DNA of 64,000 bases from Carboxylicivirga longa. GTDB lineage: Bacteria; Bacteroidota; Bacteroidia; Bacteroidales; Marinilabiliaceae. A program made the translations under genes and the position numbers. The first letter of the stretch is position 1; each line of letters begins with the position of its first letter. The notes below the pieces were generated by a model, which made no database searches, was not told the origin of the DNA, and was given only the letters and a program-made list of their open reading frames with translations. The stretch covers positions 1-64,000 of the forward strand of contig NZ_JBNGOZ010000010.1 in the NCBI RefSeq assembly GCF_050589825.1. Direction: 5' to 3'. This document shows, one piece after another, positions 54,719-63,511 of this stretch.

Positions 54719-56152
54719 CTAAAATCGCTTCCATTTTCGTCTTTGCTGGTGATTTTTAATACTTTTTCTTTTATTGCTGCCCTTTCCTCTCTGCCAATCC
54801 TGATAATTCAAAAGCTCTATCATAAACTGGTAGTTCAGCTTTTCCCAATAACTCCTGCTTTGTTTTTCTTGATATGATTTTGAGGGATTCTGTACTTTAT
54901 CCATGGCTTTAACTGCTATATATTCTAAGTGTGACTGTATTGCCTTTTTAACTGTTTTTTGCTCCTTAACATCAAACTGAGATGCCAGTTGGTTGTATAT
55001 TTCACAAGCTTCTAAATCCAGCTCTTTTAGAACTATTTTTCTATTCTCACCATTATTCAAAACTGATTTTTCTATATCAATTAAAGCCTCAACACCAGCA
55101 TAATTTGCCTGCTGCCTCTGCTCTGTTAATTCCCGAATGATTCCATAAAACCGATCATTACTGAGGGTAAATTGCTGCAAACGCATCTTATTTTTCTTCA
55201 GCAAAAATTGGGCATCAACTACTGTCTTATCCAAGGGCGAATAGATGTTTATATTGCCATTCTTTGTGAGTTTGTAGGGTAATAGATTGTGCTTGATAAA
55301 AGCCTCTCGTAATTCTATATTAGTGTAGAATCGATAACTTTTATTCAGCTCCTTAAGTATCCGTTCTGTCTTCAGTTTCAATTCTTGTTGTAGTTGTTCA
55401 TTGGTTTCAGATGTTAGAGTGTCTTTTAAGTTCGGTGATTCTTTAAATTGGGATAATGAAATAGGATGGCGTAAGGTTCGTCCATCCTGGTCCTTAACTA
55501 ATATAGATTGCCCTTGCTCTGATTGATAGAGTTCCAGGTTAAAAGCTTTAAGTATATCCAGGTATTCTTGCTGGTTAGCGACATTGGAACGATTCAGAAG
55601 TTTAATTACCTGCTGAATACTTTCATGCATATTAGTATTGTTAACAGTTGGTATCAGTTGTACCTTCTCAGGCTTTATTTTACTTGTTTCCAATTGATAT
55701 CGTTGCTGCAACTCTTGTATAAACTGACTAACTTTTCGTTTTTCGTTGCTGTCACTAATCTTCTTTCCTGTATTTGCATCAATGCGGGTAGATACAATAT
55801 GAAAATGCGTGCGCTTTAAATCTGCATGTTCATACACAAAATAAGGCTGATGGCCATAGCCCATGTTTTTCATAAAGGCATCAATTTCTTTTTTAATGCC
55901 AGCTTTTGTTAACTTTTCGAGTTCCTTTGGCGTTGGGTTGACCGATACATGAAAACACTTATTTCGACAACGTGTATTACCGTTTTCGATGGCTAATAAT
56001 TGCTCCAAGCGTTGAGATTGGGAATAAACAAAAGGTGTCAATTCATTGGTATTCCTGCTATGAAGAAATCGGGCATGATCCTCCTCCACCTTTTGCTCAT
56101 TATAATAGAAGGCATCTTTTGTTGATTCGGTCTGATGAATTTTTATCACCAT
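54719..56152 (-). CDS. mobB: MobB-type relaxase
   Basis: A 477-residue MOBP-type relaxase. The N-terminal nicking domain contains a candidate catalytic Tyr region (AFYYNEQKVEE) and the metal-binding His cluster RTHFHIVSTRID (about 114-125), preceded by CFHVSVNPTP. The C-terminal part is long, charged and helical. It nicks and covalently holds the transferred strand at oriT. It overlaps the end of the conjugation cluster, 4 bp downstream of mobA, and its strand matches all tra genes to the right. Confidence 0.9.
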   Translation of the reverse strand: MVIKIHQTESTKDAFYYNEQKVEEDHARFLHSRNTNELTPFVYSQSQRLEQLLAIENGNTRCRNKCFHVSVNPTPKELEKLTKAGIKKEIDAFMKNMGYGHQPYFVYEHADLKRTHFHIVSTRIDANTGKKISDSNEKRKVSQFIQELQQRYQLETSKIKPEKVQLIPTVNNTNMHESIQQVIKLLNRSNVANQQEYLDILKAFNLELYQSEQGQSILVKDQDGRTLRHPISLSQFKESPNLKDTLTSETNEQLQQELKLKTERILKELNKSYRFYTNIELREAFIKHNLLPYKLTKNGNINIYSPLDKTVVDAQFLLKKNKMRLQQFTLSNDRFYGIIRELTEQRQQANYAGVEALIDIEKSVLNNGENRKIVLKELDLEACEIYNQLASQFDVKEQKTVKKAIQSHLEYIAVKAMDKVQNPSKSYQEKQSRSYWEKLNYQFMIELLNYQDWQRGKGSNKRKSIKNHQQRRKWKRF

Positions 56153-56156
56153 TGTT

Positions 56157-56537
56157 TTATTTGATTTTTCGAAGGTGCTCTCCCAAAACCTGATAGCAAC
56201 TTTTCAATTGCTCAAAACACGCTTTGAAGGTTTGCTGGTCATCTTCAGTTAATACATAGGTATTGTACGCATTGAGCTTATGAGCTATCTGATTGAGATT
56301 GGTGCCTATCTTCGTCAGGTTATAATCCATCGTTTTAAATATCCGGATGTAATCATCACTGACAGTAATCCGTTTTGCCAAGCGTTTTTTCAAAAGGCGT
56401 TCACGGGCATAATCACTGATGGAGTTGTATTTCTCCTGATTGACGCTTTCTAGAATCTGTTTCTTTTCCGTTGTAGTTAGGTGTATCTTAAACTGAATCG
56501 TGCGTCGCTGCTCCTTGGATTTTTTGTGTGCCATCAA
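56157..56537 (-). CDS. mobA: MobA-type relaxosome accessory protein
   Basis: A 126-residue MobC/MobA-like protein with a ribbon-helix-helix N-terminal region (RTIQFKIHLTTTEKKQILESV...SISDYARERLL) and the conserved NLTKIGTNLNQIAHKLN helix (about 76-92). It binds oriT and helps the relaxase open it. It precedes mobB by 4 bp. A start at the second Met (56534) is equally possible. Confidence 0.88.
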   Translation of the reverse strand: MMAHKKSKEQRRTIQFKIHLTTTEKKQILESVNQEKYNSISDYARERLLKKRLAKRITVSDDYIRIFKTMDYNLTKIGTNLNQIAHKLNAYNTYVLTEDDQQTFKACFEQLKSCYQVLGEHLRKIK

Positions 56538-56595
56538 TAATAATTTCTTAATTTTTAGCTCTGTTTTATTTTAGTCCCACCGGGCAAGTACTTTC

Positions 56596-56616
56596 GTTTT
56601 TTAGGCACTAAAAAAC
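56596..56616. other. candidate oriT hairpin
   Basis: GTTTTTTAG (56596-56604) and CTAAAAAAC (56608-56616) form a perfect 9-bp inverted repeat with a 3-nt loop, 60 bp upstream of the mobA start. On the minus strand it is followed by GAAAGTACTTGCCCGG. Inverted repeat plus GC-rich flank just upstream of relaxosome genes is the usual oriT setting, but no known nic sequence is recognised. Confidence 0.35.
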
Positions 56617-56680
56617 ACATCTTGCATCCACTTCGTAAGAGTCATTTCTTAATTCTCTTTTCAGAGAGAATCAGCATTAA

Positions 56681-56714
56681 AAAAGGAAAAGCAAACGTTT
56701 CTACTTTTCCTTTT
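56681..56714 (-). terminator. terminator after DUF3945 gene
   Basis: AAAAGGAAAAG (56681-56691) pairs with CTTTTCCTTTT (56704-56714). On the minus strand the stem ends in a T-run, just past the stop at 56736. Confidence 0.75.
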
Positions 56715-56735
56715 CCGACAATGAATTAGCGATAA

Positions 56736-57419
56736 TCAGCCACCCACTTTGGCAATTTTTCCTTGCTTCTGTGTTTCGGATTTTTCTTGCTTCTGAGTCG
56801 CCGCTTTCTCCTGTTTGAAATTGCTAAAACCTATGTTACGCTCAGCCGGGTTAATCTGAAGTGTTGCTGAGAATTTCTTATCATTGCGTCCGGTCATGCC
56901 TTTGAGTTGCACTTTCTCCCCGTTGGATAACTTTTCTTTCTGAGCATCTGTCAGAGTAACACCCTTGATTTTATCGGCCACCTGGATATTCTTTTGCTTC
57001 AGCGGAATAATCTCATGGGTCTTGGCATCGATGCCGATGTAATACTTATCCTTCTTGCCATTAAAATCCTGCAGCTCGATGGCTTTGCCAATGTTTTTAT
57101 CCTGCAGCAAGGCCGCTTTTTCTTCTTTGGAGAATGCATGCCCCATAAAGCTATCCGGGATGTGTAATCGTTGAATGGGATGAATGCGTACCTTCATCTC
57201 GCCCTCTTCCTTTTGAAGACGAATCTTAGCCGGAATGCGGTAGTTCTCATCGTTAATCTTTGCACTGACCGTGTACAGCTTCTGGGAGCGAAAACCATTC
57301 AGGAAGTCGGTCAGTTCTTTCTTCTCCATCTTATCGACAAAGTCGCGTTTGATGCCCATTTTTTCGAGTTTCTCCAGGGGCACTTCATTGAGTCCATAAC
57401 GTGTTTTTTGTTCCATCAT
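56736..57419 (-). CDS. DUF4099/DUF3945-domain protein of conjugative element
   Basis: A 227-residue soluble protein. The start (MEQKTRYGLNEVPLEKLEKMGIKRDFV) is the DUF4099 pattern, and the rest (DSFMGHAFSKEEKAALLQDKNIG...YYIGIDAKTHEIIPL and GVTLTDAQKEKLSNGEKVQLKGM) matches DUF3945 repeats. The tail is Gln/Lys-rich repeats of TQKQEKSE. Such proteins accompany Bacteroides conjugative elements; the function is unknown, and some longer relatives are fused to topoisomerase-like parts. It lies between the coupling protein and mobA genes. Confidence 0.75.
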   Translation of the reverse strand: MMEQKTRYGLNEVPLEKLEKMGIKRDFVDKMEKKELTDFLNGFRSQKLYTVSAKINDENYRIPAKIRLQKEEGEMKVRIHPIQRLHIPDSFMGHAFSKEEKAALLQDKNIGKAIELQDFNGKKDKYYIGIDAKTHEIIPLKQKNIQVADKIKGVTLTDAQKEKLSNGEKVQLKGMTGRNDKKFSATLQINPAERNIGFSNFKQEKAATQKQEKSETQKQGKIAKVGG

Positions 57420-57451
57420 TTCTATATTTAAGGGGTTAATAATTGTCTTTT

Positions 57452-59371
57452 TTAGCTCGGTCGCATCCGCTGCTGACAGATTTCCTGGATGTCATTGTGG
57501 ATGCGCAGTCGGTTCCCTTCCATCACTTGCTCTTTATCATCAAAGTGGTAGTAGTCGGGCATACTTAGTTCTTTTTGAGTATTGATAAGACTTGGTTTAA
57601 TAAGTGCGTTAAAGCTTTTTTTGGGGATGGGCTGTTCAAAACTATCGGCTACCTGCCCCACCATATAACCTTGTGGCAGTGTAGCTATCTTGCCTTCCGG
57701 CACCAGGTAGTCCATTTGGGTGGAGATGGTGGATGACTGAGTAGCCCGGTTGATACTCACCGATTGGCGTTCTTGCAACACTTTCCCCATACGGCTTTGG
57801 ATGTATCGGGCTGTATCACCTGTGGCCTGACCGGAAAACACATTGCCTATATTGGTCAGGATGGCATTGGCCGCTTCTTTGCCGTAATCCCGCACCAATT
57901 GGTCAATGGTTTGGATACCCAGAAGAGTTGATATCTTATTGCTCCGTGCGGTGGCTATCAAGGTATCCAAACCTCTAAAGTAAATGGTAGGTAGCTCATC
58001 AAAAATAAGAGAAGAAGGCCGTTGCCCTTTCTTATTGATGATTTTCAGCATGCGCGTGATAAACAGGGACAGCACGGCTCCATAGATTTCAATGCGCAAA
58101 GGGTTATTGGCCAGGCAGAGCACCTTGGGTGAATCGGGATTATTAATATCCAGAGTAAAATCATTACCTGAACATATCCAGTAAATTTCTGGGGTGATGA
58201 TTTTTGAGATGGCGATCTTCAGACTGCCCAACTGGCCTTCCAACTGTTCACTGGCTCCTCGTTGATGAGCATTGATAAAAGGGTTGATGATATTCACCAC
58301 ATCCTGCTCGGTGGCCATGATTTCAAAGAGGTCATCATAATCCAGTTGCAAAAGTTCAATGGCATGGGGCAAGGTGCAGAACTTCCCTTCTTCATAGCGT
58401 TTTAAAAACCAGATAACAGCGGCAAAGAAGGTCACTGCTGACTCGGAAAAGAACTCCCCTTGTTTGCGTATCCACTCTCGGTTCAGGTTATACAGAACAG
58501 TTCTTGAAGCTTCGAAGGCATCAATGGGGCTATCCATCAGTTCTGGCGCCAGTGGGTTGCAACGCAGACTCTTGGTGATATCATCCAGGTTGATCACACA
58601 AAACTGCGTGTGTACCGGCAATAGACCATTGACTCTGCCTCGTTGGTATTGCGTATAGGCCAAGGCTGATAAATCAGGGTATTTAAAGTCATAGACGCAC
58701 ATGGAAAAACCTTTTCGAAGGTGTTGCGAGATAAAAGGCTGTACCACGCCAAATGATTTACCGGAGCCGGGCGTCCCAATCACCATGCTGGCACGAAAGG
58801 GATTGACCACATTGATCCAGCCCTGACGACGTTTGTCGTTGTAGATATACTCACTTTGTAGGTTTACGGAGTAGTCGTTACTTCTAAGCGCTTCATCCTG
58901 CCAAAAGCTTTCGTTGCCAGTATTAAAGCGGTCTTTCATCAGGTTGACACTAATAAGCTTGCTCACATTATCAAAGCCCACATTCACCATCACAAAAGCG
59001 ATGAGGGAAGTCAATAGGTAAGCCAATACGTAGTCCGGTAAAAAGTACAGACTCCCCCAATAAATGCTTAAGCCGGATAGAATCTGTAAAACAATGGTCG
59101 CTACTTTGAGCTCCGGTTCTTTCTGTGCTTTGGTGCCCATGCAGGTAATTAGCAACATGCCCAGGGTTAATAGTTTGGATGGAATAATTTCTGAGAGAAA
59201 GGTCAGTTGCATCAACCTTGTGAATACAAACTCCAAACCCACTAAATAGAAGTCCTGTGCCACAAAAAAGTCCATGCAGGTCAGGTAAAAAGACAGCAAG
59301 AGCAAGAAGTAGCTGATAAAGCGAAAGGCTTCATGCAGGCGAATCAGTTGGTTTCCTTCTGTTTGTGACAT
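57452..59371 (-). CDS. traG: type IV coupling protein (TraG/VirD4 family)
   Basis: A 639-residue coupling ATPase (also called MobC in Bacteroides elements). About four N-terminal membrane helices (to about 150) precede Walker A GTPGSGKSFG (about 200) and Walker B region SSLIFDELPTIYF, plus the TraG motif TARSNKISTLLGIQTIDQL. It brings the relaxase-DNA complex to the secretion channel and drives DNA transport. The C-terminus is rich in charged residues and probably touches the relaxosome. It sits between TraN and the mob genes. Confidence 0.93.
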   Translation of the reverse strand: MSQTEGNQLIRLHEAFRFISYFLLLLSFYLTCMDFFVAQDFYLVGLEFVFTRLMQLTFLSEIIPSKLLTLGMLLITCMGTKAQKEPELKVATIVLQILSGLSIYWGSLYFLPDYVLAYLLTSLIAFVMVNVGFDNVSKLISVNLMKDRFNTGNESFWQDEALRSNDYSVNLQSEYIYNDKRRQGWINVVNPFRASMVIGTPGSGKSFGVVQPFISQHLRKGFSMCVYDFKYPDLSALAYTQYQRGRVNGLLPVHTQFCVINLDDITKSLRCNPLAPELMDSPIDAFEASRTVLYNLNREWIRKQGEFFSESAVTFFAAVIWFLKRYEEGKFCTLPHAIELLQLDYDDLFEIMATEQDVVNIINPFINAHQRGASEQLEGQLGSLKIAISKIITPEIYWICSGNDFTLDINNPDSPKVLCLANNPLRIEIYGAVLSLFITRMLKIINKKGQRPSSLIFDELPTIYFRGLDTLIATARSNKISTLLGIQTIDQLVRDYGKEAANAILTNIGNVFSGQATGDTARYIQSRMGKVLQERQSVSINRATQSSTISTQMDYLVPEGKIATLPQGYMVGQVADSFEQPIPKKSFNALIKPSLINTQKELSMPDYYHFDDKEQVMEGNRLRIHNDIQEICQQRMRPS

Positions 59372-59435
59372 GGTGTTTGTTCTGTTTTTAGATTACTGTT
59401 TAATTTGGGTATTTATGGCTGTCATGCCTGACTCA

Positions 59436-60236
59436 TCAAAGTGCCTTGGCTTTATCAATGGCTTTTCGTCCAAACCTAAGACTAAGGTCACGGCCGGTAA
59501 ACCCAGACACTTGCTCCCGCAGGCTTATTTCCACCTCTTTGTGTTTGGGAATGGAGAAGCTTTTAAATACCAATACCAGCGTTTGTGTTTTCTGCGGTTG
59601 AATGCTTAGTTCGGATGATGATGTACGGATAGGCTCGATGCCATATTCCTGCACATTGGCCGCCTTCTTAGGCTTTTTATCACGCATCAATAGGCTTGGG
59701 ACCTCTGTATTATAAATCAGATTGGAGTGGTTAAAAATGGTGAGCCTGACAAAGAGCAAACCCTGTCGAACGCGTATATCATCCAAGGATAGTTCAATAC
59801 GGTGCTTTTTAAGGCTTTGAATTGGCCTATTACTTGCTTGTTGAATCTGTAGCTGGTGCATGCAGGCCAACAGTTGATGCAAGGGCATGTTGGTATTGGG
59901 CTGTTCTTTTAGTCCCTCCCCTTTAAAGTCATAGAGTTTAAGCTGCAAAGGGCACTGACTGTTGTAACTGACTTGAAAAGCATACAATTGATTGCCGCAC
60001 ACAAGCGTTAGTGAAGTACTATCTGCAAATGTTTCAACGGCTTTAATGCGCAGCACATGTGGATAGTCAGGAACTGGCTCAGCCATTAGTTTGGCATGAC
60101 TGCCTACTTGCACATAACTCACCGCTACCGGACATAGTAGATGAACCGTTGAGTGTTCAGCTACCTGAATGTGATTTTGGGCCTTTAGGCTGATAAATAG
60201 GGACAGTAGCAGTATTGTAATAATCGGCGTTTTCAT
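59436..60236 (-). CDS. traN: conjugative transfer protein TraN
   Basis: A 266-residue DUF4138-type protein with a cleavable signal peptide (MKTPIITILLLSLFISLKAQ) and beta-rich periplasmic domains (VAVSYVQVGSHAKLMAEP; LLFVRLTIFNHSNLIYNTEVPSLLMRDKK). TraN corresponds to VirB9-like outer-membrane core parts. It follows TraM by 20 bp in the standard tra order. Confidence 0.82.
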   Translation of the reverse strand: MKTPIITILLLSLFISLKAQNHIQVAEHSTVHLLCPVAVSYVQVGSHAKLMAEPVPDYPHVLRIKAVETFADSTSLTLVCGNQLYAFQVSYNSQCPLQLKLYDFKGEGLKEQPNTNMPLHQLLACMHQLQIQQASNRPIQSLKKHRIELSLDDIRVRQGLLFVRLTIFNHSNLIYNTEVPSLLMRDKKPKKAANVQEYGIEPIRTSSSELSIQPQKTQTLVLVFKSFSIPKHKEVEISLREQVSGFTGRDLSLRFGRKAIDKAKAL

Positions 60237-60256
60237 TGTTGTAGTTTTTAATAGGA

Positions 60257-61414
60257 TTAATCATTTTTTAGAATCAGCACAGTATTTTTCCGGAGGTAGA
60301 CACGCTTTAGTTTGACGCGTTTAATCATGGTCTTACTCAGGTCCGCCGCAGCACTGACACCCATATAAGACAAGGGATTATCCGATGGCGTCATCAAAAT
60401 GGATGGATTGACATCTCCAGCGACGTCTTTGTAAACTCTGAGATTGACATTATCCGGGACATAAAGGCCACGAATACCATCCAGGTCATAGGCACTTAAA
60501 CTGACTGGCAAAAATTCATCCTGATAAGGCACACTGCAAACCAATAGCTGCAGTCGTTCATTATCTGTTTTGCAAAGGCCATAAATCAAAGTGCCTGTAG
60601 GGATGATTTTCCCATTGATGTATGTATCGTTTAAGAGGCGCAGCATCACCCGGTTTCCGCTTAGCACTTTGCTGTCTTCTACCACTTGTGCTTTGATACT
60701 GGAGCTTAGCAATTCTCTTGGTTCAAAACCACCGCTGGATAAGATTTGGACTTCAAAAAAAGTTTGTTTTTGAGATTGCTGATTCACGATGATTTGGGCC
60801 TGATGCAGTTGCCGACTTAAGGAATCGTTTTGCTGCATCAGTCGTTCATGTGCATCTACCAGCTCAGTTAATTCTTCCAACTCAATGCTTGAACCATCAC
60901 CCATGCTCACTTTTGAGGGTGATGTTCTCTTAATGGTTTGTTTTCTTACTTGACGTCTTACTGAGTTGCCTGATATTTGAGAATGCGTTTTAGTTGCCTC
61001 ACTTAATGATTCTTCCCTCTTTTGATGGATGCCTTGCGTTTGATTTTGCAGAGCTTGTCTGGATAATTGTTCTTGTCTTTTCACATGAGCCAGCAAGACT
61101 TCATTCACATTCACTGCTGGCACCTTTTCCGTTACTTCCAATGGCGTTAATACCTGTGTGGTGTCAATATTTAGCTTGACAGGCTTTTGTGGTTCTTCAG
61201 CTGATATCTGCTCATACGCTTCCTGCTTATCCATTATGGCAATGTTACGATTGGCATCAGGCAGCTGATAGTTGGCACCGCCATTATCATTAGGAGTTGT
61301 TTGCTTGTTCTGTCCACTCGCACCGCCCAGAATATAGAATATCAGCACGACAAAGGGCAAGAGTCCCAGCGGCAGGATAAAGAGTGCTTTGTTTGTTTTA
61401 ATCTGCGTTTTCAT
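60257..61414 (-). CDS. traM: conjugative transfer protein TraM
   Basis: A 385-residue protein with an N-terminal membrane helix (about 11-29), a Gln/Lys-rich periplasmic linker with coiled coil (about 185-215) and a C-terminal beta domain (VLSGNRVMLRLLNDTYINGKIIPTGTLIYG), the VirB10-like layout of Bacteroides TraM. It links inner and outer membrane parts of the channel. It overlaps the traL gene by 17 bp. Confidence 0.85.
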   Translation of the reverse strand: MKTQIKTNKALFILPLGLLPFVVLIFYILGGASGQNKQTTPNDNGGANYQLPDANRNIAIMDKQEAYEQISAEEPQKPVKLNIDTTQVLTPLEVTEKVPAVNVNEVLLAHVKRQEQLSRQALQNQTQGIHQKREESLSEATKTHSQISGNSVRRQVRKQTIKRTSPSKVSMGDGSSIELEELTELVDAHERLMQQNDSLSRQLHQAQIIVNQQSQKQTFFEVQILSSGGFEPRELLSSSIKAQVVEDSKVLSGNRVMLRLLNDTYINGKIIPTGTLIYGLCKTDNERLQLLVCSVPYQDEFLPVSLSAYDLDGIRGLYVPDNVNLRVYKDVAGDVNPSILMTPSDNPLSYMGVSAAADLSKTMIKRVKLKRVYLRKNTVLILKND

Positions 61415-61709
61415 GGATGTGTTGGTTTAATAGTTGTTCAAAGGAATCGACAGGCATGGAATAAGGGCTGTTAGATAATTGTGTGCTATCGACTTCTAGC
61501 GAATCACTTACTATGCTTTTCCCAGTTATCTTCATTACTTGATGCGCCATCCGTAAGTGGGATTTCATAAACGACAGCAGGTAGAGCGTAAAGAGTGTGC
61601 CCAGAATGGCTATCCATTTGACTTTCCGCCTATGCTGACTGAGGCCTTTATCCTGCTGGTCTACTTTTTGAATCAGGCGTTTTACCTTATGCTTAATATC
61701 AGTCTTCAT
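61398..61709 (-). CDS. traL: conjugative transfer protein TraL
   Basis: A 103-residue single-pass membrane protein when started at MKTDIKHKVKR (61709). A longer frame from 61778 would overlap traK and begins with a non-protein-like leader. A basic N-terminus, a membrane helix (about 30-48) and a periplasmic tail match DUF3989/TraL proteins. It overlaps traM by 17 bp. Confidence 0.75.
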   Translation of the reverse strand: MKTDIKHKVKRLIQKVDQQDKGLSQHRRKVKWIAILGTLFTLYLLSFMKSHLRMAHQVMKITGKSIVSDSLEVDSTQLSNSPYSMPVDSFEQLLNQHIHENAD

Positions 61710-61731
61710 GGTATTTTCTTTATGGTTATTC

Positions 61732-62358
61732 TTAAAAATTAGCTCGTCTGGTGGTTTGCAAGTCACTGTTATCTTCAATCACCCAGCCTTCGATTAAAAA
61801 GCCATGGGTATTGTTATCGGTCCTGGAGATGTTTCGAAGCTGTCCCCTGCATATCAATTGACGGATGGTGGTATTGGATTTACGCACGATCTTCTGCTTG
61901 CCGTAATACTTAAAGCGATAGGGATAGGTGGAGAAATCCACTGTCACAGAGTCGCTCTGCAGGGTCATGCTGATATCTGAGGCTATCACCCGGTTATACA
62001 GGTTATTCTCCTTGAAGGTGCGATACTGCTTCATGGCACTTTTATCTGCCAGATAAAGAGCTTCCCGAATGTTGCTTTCGATATAGGCCTTGTCCGGCTC
62101 CAGGGTAAAGAACAGCTCATGAAAGCGCTTGACATGATGACGGGCTTCTGCCGAGCGGTTCTCTGAGATATCTGCTCTCAATGCCAGTAAGAGGGATTGC
62201 CCGTTATCCAATACATAGATTTTCTGGCGCGACTGCTTCACCAATTGCAGTGATGTCACATAAGTATAAATACCTGCCCCGATGGACAGGATGGTGGTCA
62301 CCAGCAGTACATAAACAGTGTAACGAAACTGGCGTTGGATATGGATGAGTTGTTTCAT
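61732..62358 (-). CDS. traK: conjugative transfer protein TraK
   Basis: A 208-residue protein with one N-terminal membrane helix (about 14-35) and a periplasmic domain like VirB8 (RSAEARHHVKRFHELFFTLEPDKAYIESNIREALYLADKSA...YRTFKENNLYNRVIA). This motif is characteristic of Bacteroides TraK. It is an inner-membrane assembly factor of the transfer channel. Confidence 0.92.
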   Translation of the reverse strand: MKQLIHIQRQFRYTVYVLLVTTILSIGAGIYTYVTSLQLVKQSRQKIYVLDNGQSLLLALRADISENRSAEARHHVKRFHELFFTLEPDKAYIESNIREALYLADKSAMKQYRTFKENNLYNRVIASDISMTLQSDSVTVDFSTYPYRFKYYGKQKIVRKSNTTIRQLICRGQLRNISRTDNNTHGFLIEGWVIEDNSDLQTTRRANF

Positions 62359-62500
62359 CTTTTAGATTAATAGATTCTTAGATATTAGACATTTAGAAGT
62401 TTGAACGCAGAGACACTGAGACGCAGAGGTTTTTATTCCTTATGAGCATTTCTCCAGGTTTTACACTCCCTTTTCCCATCATGTAAATCAATGATTGGCC

Positions 62501-62515
62501 GGGGCGCCTCGCCCC
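62501..62515 (-). terminator. GC-rich hairpin in traJ-traK gap
   Basis: GGGGCG (62501-62506) pairs with CGCCCC (62510-62515) through 3 nt, ending on the traJ stop codon. The 156-bp gap also holds a CGCAGAGACACTGAGACGC repeat-like run. It may limit read-through or be a remnant of a repetitive element. Confidence 0.4.
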
Positions 62516-63450
62516 TACTTTAGCGCACCTTTGGAGACGGCCATCATGGCGGCGGTGCGAAGCATTCGTCCACCTCCTGTGTTGGTGCCTGAAGCATTAA
62601 CCACCCAGGTAGCAATTTTAGGTACCATCACCAGCCCACAGATACCACATACCGGCACAATGAGGCCAGACACAAAAAAGAGGGAAGACTGGTACATGCC
62701 CATGGAATTAATCAGGTTAATTTCAAAGTCCAGCACGTAGATAAGCAGGTGCTGTGTCAAGGACAGGATGATTAAGGCAATGGGCAGATAAAGGTTCACA
62801 TTGATAAAACGGGCTATCCACTGCAGGTAGCTATCCTGAAAACCATCAAAGATGGATACTGCAAACACCAAAGGGCCAAAAATGACCAAGAGCACACAGA
62901 AGATGGTGCGCAAAAAGGCAATGAGGTAGACCACCACTTCAAAGGCAACTTCGGTGACCTGCCGCAACCCTTCCATGATGTAATAACTGATTTGGTTTCT
63001 CAGGGCACGTCCACTCACAATGTTATAGGTGGTGAGCAGCACGTTGATGCCTTTATCCCAGAGGTCGGCTTCTTTCTCTTCGTTTTCCATAAAAAGTGGC
63101 AGGTCGGTCATCAGGATGGCCCTTTGCTTCTCCTGCAGTTTTTCACTCACCAGTGGCTGCTGCCCGCTGTATATTTCTTCCGAAAGGTTCGTCAGCCCTT
63201 GCGTAGGCACTAACAGAACCTGAATAAAAGCACCCCAGAAGGTGATGACCAGTACAAGGGCAAAAGGCCTTAAGAGCGGTAGTATCATAATGGGGTTGTC
63301 AGCTATCAGCTGCTCAAAGATGCGCTTGGCGATATACAAAAAGGCCGCTATGCCGCCTATGGCTCTGGCCATATCCACCAACAAGCGCGCATGGTCAATG
63401 CCTATTTGTATCAGACTATCGGTGAATTCAAAGAAGTTTTCAATATTCAT
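62515..63450 (-). CDS. traJ: conjugative transfer protein TraJ
   Basis: A 311-residue polytopic membrane protein with about six to seven hydrophobic segments (AAFLYIAKRIFEQLIA, IMILPLLRPFALVLVITFW, VYLIAFLRTIFCVLLVIFGPLVFAV, SSLFFVSGLIVPVCGICGL). The arrangement and the C-terminal ASGTNTGGGRMLRTAAM fit Bacteroides TraJ, the VirB6-like channel protein. It precedes traK with a 156-bp gap. Confidence 0.92.
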   Translation of the reverse strand: MNIENFFEFTDSLIQIGIDHARLLVDMARAIGGIAAFLYIAKRIFEQLIADNPIMILPLLRPFALVLVITFWGAFIQVLLVPTQGLTNLSEEIYSGQQPLVSEKLQEKQRAILMTDLPLFMENEEKEADLWDKGINVLLTTYNIVSGRALRNQISYYIMEGLRQVTEVAFEVVVYLIAFLRTIFCVLLVIFGPLVFAVSIFDGFQDSYLQWIARFINVNLYLPIALIILSLTQHLLIYVLDFEINLINSMGMYQSSLFFVSGLIVPVCGICGLVMVPKIATWVVNASGTNTGGGRMLRTAAMMAVSKGALK

Positions 63451-63511
63451 GGTGCTGGTGTTTTTAGTTTACTTGCTATTGAGATGGCCTTTTTCAGCAG
63501 CATTTAGGATA

